Under the pieces are notes generated by a model. The model searched no databases and was not told the origin of the DNA. It saw only the letters and a program-made list of their open reading frames with translations. Positions 33,523-42,643 of a stretch of 64,000 nt of DNA are shown here, piece by piece (the stretch's first letter is position 1; the number at the start of each line of letters is the position of its first letter). A program made the position numbers and the translations under genes. Source of the stretch: Pseudomonas protegens (GTDB lineage Bacteria > Pseudomonadota > Gammaproteobacteria > Pseudomonadales > Pseudomonadaceae); contig NZ_CP031396.1 of NCBI RefSeq assembly GCF_003363755.1, positions 4,930,501 through 4,994,500 on the forward strand, in the 5' to 3' direction.

Positions 33523-34170
33523 ATGACTCAGTCTCTGGCTGATATGCGCCGGGATTACACCCGCGATGGTTTGTCCGAGGCTCAGGCCCCGGGTGAACCC
33601 TTCGCGCTGTTTCATCAGTGGTTTGCCGAAGCGGTGAAGACCGAGCAACCGCCGGTAGAGGCCAATGCCATGACGCTGGCGACTGTCGATACTGACGGTC
33701 GTCCCCACTGCCGCATCTTGTTGCTCAAGGGGCTGGATGAACAGGGTTTCACCTTCTTCACCAACTACGAAAGCGCCAAGGGCGAGCAACTGGCCGCACG
33801 GCCCTTTGCCGCCATGACCTTCTTCTGGCCGACCCTGGAGCGTCAGGTGCGGATCGAAGGAAAGGTGGTCAAGGTCACTCCCCAGGAGTCTGATGCCTAT
33901 TATCAGGTGCGCCCTCTGGGGAGTCGGTTGGGGGCCTGGGCTTCACCGCAAAGCCGGGTGATCGCCGATCGCAACGAGTTGCAGGAATTGCTCAAGGCCA
34001 CCGAGGCGCGTTTCAGTGATAGTCAGCCCGATTGCCCGGAGCATTGGGGGGGGTATCGCCTGCTGCCGGAGCGCATCGAGTTCTGGCAGGGTCGCCCCAG
34101 CCGCCTGCATGACCGTTTGAACTATCGCCTGCAGGCGGGGCAGTGGAGCCGGGAGCGCCTGGCCCCCTGA
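33523..34170 (+). CDS. pdxH: Pyridoxamine 5'-phosphate oxidase
   Basis: 215 aa, the expected length. It oxidises PNP or PMP to pyridoxal 5'-phosphate with FMN, the last step of vitamin B6 synthesis and salvage. The FMN- and substrate-binding blocks are present: FTFFTNYESAKGEQLAARPFAAMTFFWP, ERQVRIEGKVVKV, and the C-terminal WQGRPSRLHDRLNY. The ATG at 33523 follows an AAGGA ribosome site, 23 bp after the OmpA lipoprotein stop, so it may be co-transcribed. Confidence 0.96.
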   Translation: MTQSLADMRRDYTRDGLSEAQAPGEPFALFHQWFAEAVKTEQPPVEANAMTLATVDTDGRPHCRILLLKGLDEQGFTFFTNYESAKGEQLAARPFAAMTFFWPTLERQVRIEGKVVKVTPQESDAYYQVRPLGSRLGAWASPQSRVIADRNELQELLKATEARFSDSQPDCPEHWGGYRLLPERIEFWQGRPSRLHDRLNYRLQAGQWSRERLAP

Positions 34171-34180
34171 AGCGCGCAGG

Positions 34181-34417
34181 TCAGTCGCCGGGATAACCGG
34201 CCGCAGCGGCTTCCAGCCATTGCGGCAGGTCCCGGCGTTTTACTTTCTGGCGTTGGGCCTCGGCTAGCTTTTGCAGCATGAATTGTTTCTTCTGTTCATC
34301 GGTTCCGGCCAGGGACAAAGCCAGGTCCCGGTCCACCCAACGCTTGATGCGCACGTAGAGCCACCAATGGAAATACAGACCGGCGATGGTGGTCACGATG
34401 ATGATGAAGTAATCCAT
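34181..34417 (-). CDS. Small membrane protein of unknown function
   Basis: 78 aa. One N-terminal transmembrane helix (MDYFIIIVTTIAGLYFHWWLY) is followed by a charged, helical cytoplasmic tail rich in Lys, Arg and Gln. The start at 34417 has an AGGGATT ribosome site; the longer ORF to 34516 is not supported. It is convergent with pdxH, ten bases away. I do not recognise the family with a function. Confidence 0.65.
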   Translation of the reverse strand: MDYFIIIVTTIAGLYFHWWLYVRIKRWVDRDLALSLAGTDEQKKQFMLQKLAEAQRQKVKRRDLPQWLEAAAAGYPGD

Positions 34418-34590
34418 GAAAATCCCTTGCTGGTTGGCGCTATGCTGGAAATCGGCGTTACCGTATTGAGACGGTTTGGCTTTTTTGCAGTCTGTACTTT
34501 GGCTGAATGAAACCAATTTTATCCGGGCGGTGCCGTGACAGGCGTCAAGCTGCGGAGTCTAATGGCTATCTGTCCTTTGGAGTTGATCCT

Positions 34591-35055
34591 ATGCGTAAGT
34601 CTGTTTTGCTGGTTGCGTCTTTCACCACGATGGCAATGTTGCTCGGCGGTTGTGCCTCTAACCTGACCGGTGACTCCTACTCCCGTGATGAAGCACGTCG
34701 TGTGCAAACCGTGCGTATGGGCACCATCGAGTCCCTGCGTCCGGTGAAAATCGAAGGCACCAAGACCCCCATCGGCGGCGCTGCTGGCGCTGTGATTGGT
34801 GGCGTGGGTGGCAGCGCCATCGGCGGCGGCCGTGGCAGCATCGTCACCGCTGTGATCGGTGCGGTAGCTGGCGGTCTGTTGGGTTCGGCTACTGAAGAAG
34901 GCCTGACCCGTACCCAGGGCGTGGAAATCACCGTGCGTGAAGACGATGGCAGCATGCGTGCCTATGTGCAGCAGGTACAGGAAAACGAAGTGTTCCGGGT
35001 TGGCGATCGCGTACGCATCATGACCGTCAACGGTACCAGCCGCGTTACCCGCTGA
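34591..35055 (+). CDS. Glycine-zipper outer-membrane lipoprotein (SlyB/Pcp-like)
   Basis: 154 aa with lipobox LLGGC. A glycine-zipper segment (~61-100, GGAAGAVIGGVGGSAIGGGRGS) is followed by a beta-rich C-terminal domain (EITVREDDGSMRAYVQQ). SlyB-type lipoproteins support outer-membrane integrity under stress. The ribosome site is TTTGGAG at 34575-81. It stands alone, with its own strong terminator. Confidence 0.88.
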   Translation: MRKSVLLVASFTTMAMLLGGCASNLTGDSYSRDEARRVQTVRMGTIESLRPVKIEGTKTPIGGAAGAVIGGVGGSAIGGGRGSIVTAVIGAVAGGLLGSATEEGLTRTQGVEITVREDDGSMRAYVQQVQENEVFRVGDRVRIMTVNGTSRVTR

Positions 35056-35072
35056 TATTTCTGCTACAAAAC

Positions 35073-35104
35073 AAAACCCCGGCCAGGCAACTGGTCGGGG
35101 TTTT
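35073..35104 (+). terminator. Terminator of the SlyB-like gene
   Basis: AACCCCGGCCAG / CTGGTCGGGGTT with a GCAA loop and flanking A and T runs, so it could also act in the other direction for nhaA. Confidence 0.9.
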
Positions 35105-35133
35105 GTGTTTTCAGGCTGTCGGATCGGTGTGGA

Positions 35134-36321
35134 TCAGGAGGCCAGCGCCGTGTTCTTGCGGCTGGCGGCGGCGGTAACCGTATAGCCAATCAGTGCGGCC
35201 AGCAACGAGCCGGTGAGAATCCCCATGCGATCCATGCCGGCGTATTCGCTGCTACCGGGCACGAAGGCCAGGGAGCCGACAAACAGGCTCATGGTGAAGC
35301 CGATGCCGCAGAGAATTGCCACCCCGAGGATCTGGCCCCAGTTGGCGCCGGCAGGCAAGGCCGTAAGGCCGGCTTTGACCGCCAACCAGCTGAGGCCGAA
35401 CACACCGATGGTCTTGCCCAGCAACAGGCCGATGGCGATGCCCATGGGGACATGGTGGGTGAAGCTCTCAAGGGTCACGCCGTTCAGGGACAGGCCGGCG
35501 TTGGCGAAGGCGAACAGTGGCAGGATGCCGAACGCCACCCAGGGATGCAGCGCATGTTCCAGGGCCAGCGAGGGCGAGGGTTCGGCATTACGGGTACGCA
35601 AGGGAATGCAGAAGGCCAGGGTCACGCCGGCCAGGGTGGCGTGGACACCACTCTTGAGCACGCAAACCCAGAGAATCAGGCCGATGATCATGTACGGCCC
35701 GAGTTTCACCACCCCCATGCGGTTCATCGCCACCAGGGCGGCAATACAGGCGGCCGCCAGCATCAGTGACAGGGTCGACAGGGCGCCGGAATAGAAGATC
35801 GCAATGATCACGATGGCCCCCAGGTCGTCGATGATCGCCAGGGTCATGAGGAACAGTTTCAGCGATGTCGGCACCCGCTTGCCCAGCAGGGCCAGGACCC
35901 CCAGGGCGAAGGCGATGTCGGTGGCGGTGGGAATCGCCCAGCCATTGAGTGCCGCCGGATTGTCCCGGTTGAGAAACCAGTAGATCAGCGCCGGGACCAG
36001 CATGCCGCCAATGGCCGCCATGCCCGGCAGGACGATTTGCGAAGGCTTGGACAGTTGCCCTTCCAGGACTTCGCGCTTGACCTCAAGGCCGATCAGCAGG
36101 AAGAACAGCGCCATCAGACCGTCGTTGATCCACAGCAACAGCGGTTTGGCGATCTTCAAGGCGCCGATCTGGGCCACCACCGGGGTTTCCAGCAGGCCGT
36201 TGTACAGCCAGGACAGTGGCGAGTTGTTGATGATGAGAGCCAGGATGGCAGCGGCGATCAATAACAGACCGCTGGCAGCTTCCATGGCAAAGAAACGAGT
36301 GAAAGTGCTACGCAGAGGCAA
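35134..36321 (-). CDS. nhaA: Na+/H+ antiporter NhaA
   Basis: 395 aa, the family's usual length, with about 12 transmembrane helices. It exports sodium in exchange for protons. The functional aspartates are conserved: D135 in TATDIAFALG and D165-D166 in IIDDLGAI, matching E. coli D133, D163, D164. The start is a TTG at 36321 with a GGAGA ribosome site seven bases away, giving MPLRSTFTRFF; the first ATG (36285) would remove the N-terminal amphipathic segment. Confidence 0.96.
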   Translation of the reverse strand: MPLRSTFTRFFAMEAASGLLLIAAAILALIINNSPLSWLYNGLLETPVVAQIGALKIAKPLLLWINDGLMALFFLLIGLEVKREVLEGQLSKPSQIVLPGMAAIGGMLVPALIYWFLNRDNPAALNGWAIPTATDIAFALGVLALLGKRVPTSLKLFLMTLAIIDDLGAIVIIAIFYSGALSTLSLMLAAACIAALVAMNRMGVVKLGPYMIIGLILWVCVLKSGVHATLAGVTLAFCIPLRTRNAEPSPSLALEHALHPWVAFGILPLFAFANAGLSLNGVTLESFTHHVPMGIAIGLLLGKTIGVFGLSWLAVKAGLTALPAGANWGQILGVAILCGIGFTMSLFVGSLAFVPGSSEYAGMDRMGILTGSLLAALIGYTVTAAASRKNTALAS

Positions 36322-36640
36322 GGTCGCTCTCCATCTAAATCTAAAAAAGGTGGCACACCCTAACCCGTACAGATAGTTGTTAAAACAAAAATTATATTCT
36401 TTTTTGTTATATGCAGAGGCTAAAGGGCCTGTTTGAAAATGCGCTTTTGCAGTTGTGTTTCCAATTGCTTCCCAGCTGTACCTGTAAGGTCCGAAAGTTA
36501 TTTCATAACATGTCTTTTCAGGGCCGTTCCGAGCTGTTTTTCCCGGGAAAACGCCAGTCAGCCACGAACCCGGATCATCTCCGCCGGGTGCATTTCATCT
36601 TCTTGCGCCGGTACGGCGTTCGATCTGACGAGAATAGAAC
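36322..36640. other. Divergent promoter region, nhaA (-) and PLP-enzyme gene (+)
   Basis: 319 bp. A strikingly AT-rich patch at about 36370-36415 (TTGTTAAAACAAAAATTATATTC) contrasts with the GC-rich surroundings and is a probable promoter or regulator-binding site. No coding feature is supported. Confidence 0.5.
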
Positions 36641-37732
36641 ATGAGTGACAATCGCCAGTGGGCCCGTGAGGCCATTCGCATTATCGAAGCCGACTTCCAG
36701 CGCAGCGCCGACACCCACCTGATTCCGCTGCCTTTGCCGGGACTGCCGGGCATTGAATTGTATTTCAAGGATGAATCCAGCCATCCCACCGGCAGTCTCA
36801 AGCACCGCCTGGCTCGCTCGCTGTTTCTTTATGCCCTGTGTAACGGCTGGCTCAAGCCCGGCGCGCCAGTGATCGAGGCCTCCAGCGGCTCCACGGCGAT
36901 TTCCGAGGCCTATTTCGCCCGTCTCTTGGGACTGCCTTTCATTGCCGTGATGCCAGCCACCACCTCCCAGGAAAAGATCGCTCAGATCGCCTTCTATGGC
37001 GGCAAGAGCCATCTGGTGCAGGACCCCACACAGATCTATGCCGAATCCGAGCGCCTGGCCCGGGAGAGCGGTGGCCACTTCATGGATCAGTTCACTTACG
37101 CTGAGCGGGCCACCGACTGGCGGGCCAACAACATTGCCGAGTCGATCTTCCAGCAGCTGCGCTTCGAGCGTTATCCCGAACCCAGCTGGCTGATCTCCAG
37201 CCCTGGTACCGGCGGCACTACCGCGACTCTGGGTCGCTACGTGCGTTATCGCCAGCACGGCACCCGGGTGCTGTGTGCCGACGCCGAGCGTTCGGTGTTC
37301 TTCGACTACTACCTGAGCGGTGATGCTGGTTTGCGTCTGGACTGCGGTTCGCGGATCGAAGGCATCGGCCGGCCGCGGGTCGAAGCTTCGTTCCTGCCCA
37401 AGGTGATCGACGCCATGGTCAAGGTGCCGGATGCCCTGTCCCTGGCAGCCATGCACTACCTGGCCCAGCGTCTGGGGCGGCGGGTCGGCGGCTCCAGTGG
37501 CACCAACCTGATCGGCGCATTGATGGCCGCCCAGCACATGGCCGCGGTCGGCGAAAGCGGTTCGATCGTGGCGATTCTCTGTGACGGTGGCGAGCGCTAT
37601 GCGACCACTTACTACGATCAGCAGTGGCTGGCAGAGCAGGGGTATGAGTTGGATGCCTTGATCCATGCGGTAGCGGCCAGCGTCGAGCGTGGCGAGGCAC
37701 TCCCGGCCAGCGTATTGCGCGCCGGCATCTGA
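36641..37732 (+). CDS. PLP-dependent cysteine synthase/cystathionine beta-synthase-fold enzyme
   Basis: 363 aa, fold type II. The PLP lysine is K54 in PTGSLKHR, the substrate loop is EASSGSTAISEA, and the phosphate loop is SPGTGGTTATLG. It differs from CysK and CysM in having a longer C-terminus and a tryptophan-rich DWRANN region. Related enzymes are annotated as cysteine synthase-family or L-cysteine desulfhydrase; the true reaction is not decided by sequence. It is monocistronic, followed by a REP cluster. Confidence 0.88.
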   Translation: MSDNRQWAREAIRIIEADFQRSADTHLIPLPLPGLPGIELYFKDESSHPTGSLKHRLARSLFLYALCNGWLKPGAPVIEASSGSTAISEAYFARLLGLPFIAVMPATTSQEKIAQIAFYGGKSHLVQDPTQIYAESERLARESGGHFMDQFTYAERATDWRANNIAESIFQQLRFERYPEPSWLISSPGTGGTTATLGRYVRYRQHGTRVLCADAERSVFFDYYLSGDAGLRLDCGSRIEGIGRPRVEASFLPKVIDAMVKVPDALSLAAMHYLAQRLGRRVGGSSGTNLIGALMAAQHMAAVGESGSIVAILCDGGERYATTYYDQQWLAEQGYELDALIHAVAASVERGEALPASVLRAGI

Positions 37733-37739
37733 ACCTGTC

Positions 37740-37852
37740 GTAGGAGCCGGCTTGCCGGCGAAGAGGCCCTTGAGCCTTGCACTGTTCTGGATGACATCTT
37801 CGCTGGCGAGCCAGCTCCTACGGCAGGCGGTAGGAGCCGGCTTACCGGCGAA
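37740..37852. repeat. REP cluster (three units)
   Basis: Three copies of the ~23-base REP (GTAGGAGCCGGCTT-CCGGCGAA type): plus at 37740-37762, minus at 37799-37821, and plus at 37830-37852. They fill the gap between the PLP-enzyme and FAD-dehydrogenase genes. Confidence 0.9.
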
Positions 37853-37864
37853 AGCACCCGTCCG

Positions 37865-39478
37865 TCAGGCCTGAATGCCGAGGATGTCGCGGGCCACGGC
37901 TTCGGCAATACGAATCCCGTCCACACCGGCGGAAAGAATTCCCCCGGCATAACCGGCGCCTTCGCCAGCGGGGTACAGACCCTTCACATTCAGGCTCTGC
38001 ATCGAGGCATCACGGGTAATGCGCAGTGGCGATGAGGTGCGGGTCTCGATGCCGGTCAGCACCGCATCGTGCAACGAGTAGCCCTTGATCTGCCGTTCGA
38101 AGGCCGGTAATGCCTCGCGAATGGCCTCGATGGCGAAGTCCGGCAGGGCCAGCGCCAGATCCCCCAGGCTCACGCCGGGCTTGTAGGATGGCTCGACGCT
38201 GCCCAGTGCCGTGGTGGGTTTGCCGGCGATAAAGTCGCCCACCAACTGCGCCGGGGCCTGGTAGTTGCTGCCACCCAGGACGAAGGCGTGAGACTCCAGG
38301 CGTTCCTGCAATTCGATGCCGGCCAGCGGGCCGCCCGGGTAATCCACTTCCGGAGTAATGCCGACCACGATGCCGGAGTTGGCGTTGCGCTCGTTGCGCG
38401 AGTACTGGCTCATGCCGTTGGTCACCACCCGGTTCGGCTCGGACGTGGCGGCCACCACGGTGCCGCCCGGGCACATGCAGAAGCTGTAGACCGAACGGCC
38501 GTTCTTGGCGTGGTGCACCAGCTTGTAGTCGGCGGCGCCGAGTTTCGGGTGGCCGGCGTACTTGCCCAGGCGCGCACTGTCGATCAGCGACTGCGGGTGC
38601 TCGATACGGAAACCCACCGAGAACGGCTTGGCTTCCATGTACACGCCACGGCTGTGGAGCATGCGGAAGGTGTCGCGGGCGCTGTGGCCCAGGGCCAGGA
38701 TCACGTGCCGCGAATGCAGTTGTTCACCGCTGGCCAGCTCCACGCCCTGCAATTGACCGTCTTCGATCAGCACGTCGGTGACCCGCTGCTCGAAGCGCAC
38801 TTCACCGCCCAGGGCGATGATCTGCTGGCGCATGTTTTCCACCACGCCAGTGAGGCGGAAGGTGCCGATGTGCGGCTTGCTGACGTAGAGAATCTCGTCT
38901 GGCGCACCGGCCTTGACGAACTCGTGGAGCACCTTGCGGCCGTGGTGCTGCGGGTCCTTGATCTGGCTGTAGAGCTTGCCGTCGGAGAAGGTCCCGGCGC
39001 CGCCTTCGCCGAACTGCACGTTGGACTCGGGGTTGAGCACGCTTTTGCGCCACAGGCCCCAGGTGTCCTTGGTGCGCTGGCGCACTTCCTTGCCGCGCTC
39101 GAGGACGATCGGCTTGAAGCCCATCTGGGCCAGCAACAGGCCGGCAAAGATGCCGCAAGGGCCGAAACCCACCACGATCGGTCGCTCGCTCAGGTCTGCC
39201 GGGGCCTGGCCCACCACCTTGTAGCTGACATCCGGCGCCGGGTTGACGTTACGGTCGTCGGCGAACTTGAGCAGCAGCGCCGCTTCGTCGCGTACGTTGA
39301 GGTCGATGGTGTAGATGAAGCACAGCTCGGAAGATTTCTTGCGCGCATCGTAGCTGCGTTTGAACAAGGTGAAATCGAGCAGGTCATCGCTGGCGATCCC
39401 CAAGCGCTGCACGATAGCGGCGCGCAGGTCTTCATCGGGATGGTCGATCGGCAACTTGAGTTCGGTGATTCGTAACAT
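37865..39478 (-). CDS. NAD(P)/FAD-dependent dehydrogenase (COG2509 type)
   Basis: 537 aa. An N-terminal ~90-residue domain precedes an FAD-binding Rossmann motif (VVGFGPCGIFAGLLLAQ, ~100-116), with ERGKEVRQR for the ribose-binding acid. An FGEGGAGTFSDGKL motif and a C-terminal PAGEGAGYAGGILSAGVDG block are typical of this uncharacterised family. The start at 39478 gives MLRITELKLP. Cytoplasmic; substrate unknown. Confidence 0.87.
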   Translation of the reverse strand: MLRITELKLPIDHPDEDLRAAIVQRLGIASDDLLDFTLFKRSYDARKKSSELCFIYTIDLNVRDEAALLLKFADDRNVNPAPDVSYKVVGQAPADLSERPIVVGFGPCGIFAGLLLAQMGFKPIVLERGKEVRQRTKDTWGLWRKSVLNPESNVQFGEGGAGTFSDGKLYSQIKDPQHHGRKVLHEFVKAGAPDEILYVSKPHIGTFRLTGVVENMRQQIIALGGEVRFEQRVTDVLIEDGQLQGVELASGEQLHSRHVILALGHSARDTFRMLHSRGVYMEAKPFSVGFRIEHPQSLIDSARLGKYAGHPKLGAADYKLVHHAKNGRSVYSFCMCPGGTVVAATSEPNRVVTNGMSQYSRNERNANSGIVVGITPEVDYPGGPLAGIELQERLESHAFVLGGSNYQAPAQLVGDFIAGKPTTALGSVEPSYKPGVSLGDLALALPDFAIEAIREALPAFERQIKGYSLHDAVLTGIETRTSSPLRITRDASMQSLNVKGLYPAGEGAGYAGGILSAGVDGIRIAEAVARDILGIQA

Positions 39479-39590
39479 GACAGGATCCGGGTAGGCGGTG
39501 CGCAACAGTGCGCCGGCTTGCTTTGCACAAACCGGCGATTATAAGCCGCAATCCTCCCTGGCCGTGAGGCTAAAACCGCTGCTCGTCGAA

Positions 39591-40271
39591 TCAGTCGTTG
39601 CGCGAGCCGCCGAAATAGCCGCAACCGCGCTGCACCTGACCGTCCACCCGCAGTTCGGCACTGAGGTGCTGGACGCTGCCGGTCGTCGGGTCGACGCAAC
39701 GCTGCGGCGCCACCCAGAGCTCCACGCGCTGGTGATTGGCTTCGCTGCTGAGGTTGAAACGGCCGTCGCCCAACTGTTCTTCCAGATAGGGCAGGGCCAG
39801 GGTCGGTTGGCCGGCGCGTTCGATCATCATGCCCTTGGCGCTGACATCGACGTTCCAGGCCGGGTTCTTGCCGCCGGCCCGCAGGATCAGGCGCTGGAAG
39901 TTCGGGTCGCCGCAGGCGCTGGCGGAGCGCTCTACGCGGTACAGCTGGCGCAGGTCCAGCTGGCCGTCGCTGCTGCCACTGGCGGAGAACTTGCCCCGCA
40001 GGTCGGCGAACAGCTTGCCCTGTTTCTCCGCCAGGGTGGCGGCCTCCTGCAGCACGCTGGTGCCGCCGCCGTCACTGACCACATAGCGGCGATCCTCGGT
40101 GCAGGGCTTGAACAGCAATTTGCCGTCCGCCGCACTGAGTTCACCCTGCATCCGGGTCAGCCCGGCCATGGAGGGGGCCTGGGGCTGTTGGTTGAACATC
40201 GGCAGCATCTGGCAGCCGGCAAACAGCGGCAACAGGGCGAAACAAAGCAGTGAACGGGCAGTGCGCATCAT
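39591..40271 (-). CDS. Conserved lipoprotein (COG3650/HslJ-like, uncertain)
   Basis: 226 aa with lipobox PLFAGC. The mature domain has two repeats of about 90 residues, each beginning with a strand such as GELSAADGKLLFKPC and GRFNLSSEANHQRVELW, and contains several Cys (PCTEDR, ACGDPN, RCVDP, GCGYFG). This resembles the COG3650/HslJ-type heat-inducible lipoprotein fold, but the match is from memory. The GGAGG ribosome site is four bases before the ATG at 40271; the ATG three bases on is equally possible. Confidence 0.65.
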   Translation of the reverse strand: MMRTARSLLCFALLPLFAGCQMLPMFNQQPQAPSMAGLTRMQGELSAADGKLLFKPCTEDRRYVVSDGGGTSVLQEAATLAEKQGKLFADLRGKFSASGSSDGQLDLRQLYRVERSASACGDPNFQRLILRAGGKNPAWNVDVSAKGMMIERAGQPTLALPYLEEQLGDGRFNLSSEANHQRVELWVAPQRCVDPTTGSVQHLSAELRVDGQVQRGCGYFGGSRND

Positions 40272-40354
40272 CGGGCCTCCAAGCGGAAGCCGACACGTTA
40301 CGCAGCCCGCCCGGTCACCACAACCCCGGATTGAAGGCTGCGGCGCCATCAACC

Positions 40355-40435
40355 GCAGGAGCCGGCTTGCCGGCGAAGCGCCCCTGGAGCCTTGTGCGGT
40401 TCGGCAGGACGCCTTCGCCGGCAGGCCAGCGCCTA
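40355..40435. repeat. REPIN (inverted REP pair)
   Basis: A plus REP at 40355-40377 (GCAGGAGCCGGCTTGCCGGCGAA) and a minus REP-like unit at 40413-40435 (TTCGCCGGCAGGCCAGCGCCTAC), between the lipoprotein gene and the SDR gene. Confidence 0.85.
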
Positions 40436-40446
40436 CACAAGCCGGC

Positions 40447-41046
40447 TTAGCCGACGTGATAGGTCTGGCCGGTCTGCAGGCCTTCCACGCTCTTGGCGTA
40501 GGCCAGGGCCACGTCAGCCGCCGGCACCGGCTTGAAGCCACGGAAGTAGGGGGCATAGCTGCCCATGGCTTCCAGCAGCACGTTGGGGCTGATCGAGTTG
40601 ATCCGCAGGCCCCGCGGCAGTTCGATGGCGGCGGCGCGCACGAAGCTGTCGAGGGCGCCGTTGACCAGGGCCGCCGAGGCCCCGCTGCGGATCGGGTCGT
40701 GGCTCAAGATGCCGGTGGTGAAGGTGAAGGACGCGCCATCGTTGGCGTACTCGCGGCCGATCAGCAGCAGGTTGACCTGGCCCATCAGCTTGTCCTGCAG
40801 GCCCAGGCTGAAGTGCTCGGCGGTCATGTCCGCCAGGGGCGCGAAGGTGACGTTGCCGGCGGCGCAGACCAGCGCATCGAAGCGTCCGGTTTTCTCGAAC
40901 AGGGCGCGAATCGACTGGGCATCACTGATGTCCACCTGGAAGTCGCCGCTGCTACGGCCGATCCGGATCACCTCGTGACGCTGGGACAGTTCCCGGTCAA
41001 CCGCCGAACCAATGGTGCCGTTGGCACCGATCAAGAGAATCTTCAT
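40447..41046 (-). CDS. Short-chain dehydrogenase (atypical, without YxxxK)
   Basis: 199 aa. The cofactor motif GANGTIG (7-13) is followed by short Rossmann elements (RIGRSSGDFQVDISD, CAAGNVTF). At the place of the usual active-site YxxxK is SAALVNGAL, so Tyr and Lys are missing, and the family catalytic Ser region is TTGILS. Other pseudomonads carry such short SDRs; the reaction is unknown. It is divergent from a LysR gene over 105 bp, a typical regulator/target layout. Confidence 0.85.
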   Translation of the reverse strand: MKILLIGANGTIGSAVDRELSQRHEVIRIGRSSGDFQVDISDAQSIRALFEKTGRFDALVCAAGNVTFAPLADMTAEHFSLGLQDKLMGQVNLLLIGREYANDGASFTFTTGILSHDPIRSGASAALVNGALDSFVRAAAIELPRGLRINSISPNVLLEAMGSYAPYFRGFKPVPAADVALAYAKSVEGLQTGQTYHVG

Positions 41047-41151
41047 GGGGCGTTCCTCGATAAGGGGGGGAAGAACTTGCAGTCTAGAGTGGTTTTTTAC
41101 GTGGATTAACGCGCTAATAGGCAACCTTTGGTTTTCAAATGGAAACAGTCC

Positions 41152-42060
41152 ATGAGCGAGATGGATGACCTGGCGGCGTTTGCCGTGCTGGTGGAGGCGG
41201 GCAGCTTTACCCTGGCGGCCCAGCGCCTGGGTTGCAGCAAGGGCCAGTTGTCCAAGCGCCTCAGTGCCTTGGAGGCACGCTACGCCGTGGTGCTGTTGCA
41301 ACGCACCACCCGGCGCCTGGACCTGACCGCCGCCGGCGCGGCGTTGCTGCCTCAGGCCCAAGCCCTGGTTGCCCAAGTGGAACGAGCGCATCAGGCCCTG
41401 GCGCGGCTCAAGGACGACATGGCCGGCCCGGTGCGCCTGACGGTGCCGGTGTCCTTGGGCGAAACCTTTTTCGACGGCCTGCTGCTGGAGTTCTCCCGGC
41501 ACTATCCCCAGGTGCAGATCGAGCTGGACCTGAACAACAGCTACCGTGACCTGGCCCGGGAGGGGTTTGATCTGGCGGTGCGCTCGGAAGTGGCCAACGA
41601 TCAGCGCCTGGTCGCCCGGCCGCTGCTGGCCTGGCATGAGATGACCTGCGCCAGCCCGGCCTATCTGGAGCAATACGGTGAGCCGCAGACTCCCGCGGAG
41701 CTGGCCGAGCATCGCTGCCTGCTCAACAGCCACTACAGCGGGCGGGAAGAGTGGCTCTATCACCAGCGTCACGAACTGCTGCGGGTGCGGGTCAGCGGTC
41801 CTTTTGCCAGCAATCACTACAACCTGCTGAAGAAGGCCGCCCTGGTGGGGGCGGGAATCGCTCGGCTGCCGTCCTATGTGCTGCACAGCGAGCTGGCCGA
41901 TGGCCGTTTGCGCTGGCTGCTGCGGGACTACCAGACCCGCAGCATGCCGATGTACCTGGTGCATCCCTATCAGGGCGGCCTGCCCAGGCGCACCCAGGTG
42001 CTGGCCGATTACCTGATGGACTGGTTCCGCCGCAGCGGTGAGGCGCTGGATCGTCTGTAG
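41152..42060 (+). CDS. LysR-family transcriptional regulator
   Basis: 302 aa. The N-terminal winged helix-turn-helix (EAGSFTLAAQRLGCSKGQLSKRLSALE) is followed by a substrate-binding domain with VRLTVPVSLGETFFDG and a C-terminal SMPMYLVHPYQGGLPRRTQ. The subgroup resembles the CrgA/AaeR-like group. The start is taken at 41152; a TTG 24 bases upstream and an ATG nine bases downstream are alternatives. Placed back-to-back with the atypical SDR gene, it probably controls that gene and itself. Confidence 0.9.
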   Translation: MSEMDDLAAFAVLVEAGSFTLAAQRLGCSKGQLSKRLSALEARYAVVLLQRTTRRLDLTAAGAALLPQAQALVAQVERAHQALARLKDDMAGPVRLTVPVSLGETFFDGLLLEFSRHYPQVQIELDLNNSYRDLAREGFDLAVRSEVANDQRLVARPLLAWHEMTCASPAYLEQYGEPQTPAELAEHRCLLNSHYSGREEWLYHQRHELLRVRVSGPFASNHYNLLKKAALVGAGIARLPSYVLHSELADGRLRWLLRDYQTRSMPMYLVHPYQGGLPRRTQVLADYLMDWFRRSGEALDRL

Positions 42061-42131
42061 CCGCGGCCAGTGGGTTGCGAACTTGAATCGGTTCAAGGGC
42101 CTAAGGCCCTTTTCGCAGCCTGCGGCAGCGG

Positions 42132-42641
42132 CTACAGAGGACGGTGGTGAAAATGCCGGGCCAGCAGGTGGTCGAGGGAAAACATGCCCGGGCCACGGGC
42201 CATCAACAGCAGCAAGATCGCCGCCCAGGTGCCGTGGGTCGGGTAGGCGTCGGGGTAGACGAAAAGCTGGATGGTCAGGGTCATCCCCAGCAGCGCCAGG
42301 GCGGAAAAGCGCGTGGCCAGGCCCAGCAGAATCAACGCCGGAAAAAAATGCTCGGCAAAGGCCGCCAGGTGCGCCGCCACTTCCGGCGTCAGCAGCGGCA
42401 CGTGGTATTCACTCTGGAACAGGGGAATGGTCGAGTCCGCCAAGCGCGGCCAGCCCAGTTCGAAGGTGCCATCGACCAGGTCGATGGCCAGTCCCTCGAC
42501 TTTGGTCTGGCCGGATTTCCAGAACACCGCGGCGATGGAAAAGCGCGCGAGAAAGGCGATCAGGCTGTAGGGAATACGCTCGAACCCTTGAATGATTCGG
42601 TGCAGCAGTCCGCTAACGGGGGCAGGTGTCTGGGTGTTCAT
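42132..42641 (-). CDS. DoxX-family membrane protein of the bufferin-type operon
   Basis: 169 aa with four transmembrane helices; the motif AEHFFPALILLGLATRFSALALLGM is typical of DoxX. The start is taken at the ATG 42641 (MNTQTPAPV), where AAAGG lies eight bases upstream; a TTG at 42647 would overlap the preceding stop. It is the last gene of a four-gene cluster with DUF2282, DUF692 and DUF2063. In known bufferin operons a DoxX protein is a common fourth member, with a presumed redox or membrane role. Confidence 0.88.
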   Translation of the reverse strand: MNTQTPAPVSGLLHRIIQGFERIPYSLIAFLARFSIAAVFWKSGQTKVEGLAIDLVDGTFELGWPRLADSTIPLFQSEYHVPLLTPEVAAHLAAFAEHFFPALILLGLATRFSALALLGMTLTIQLFVYPDAYPTHGTWAAILLLLMARGPGMFSLDHLLARHFHHRPL

Positions 42642-42643
42642 GG

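Noticed and set aside
34487..34498. GCAGTCTGTACT upstream of the SlyB-like gene, one base from the OmpA leader motif
   Set aside because: It is ~100 bases from the start codon, has no matching anti-SD pairing, and 11 of 12 matches can occur by chance.
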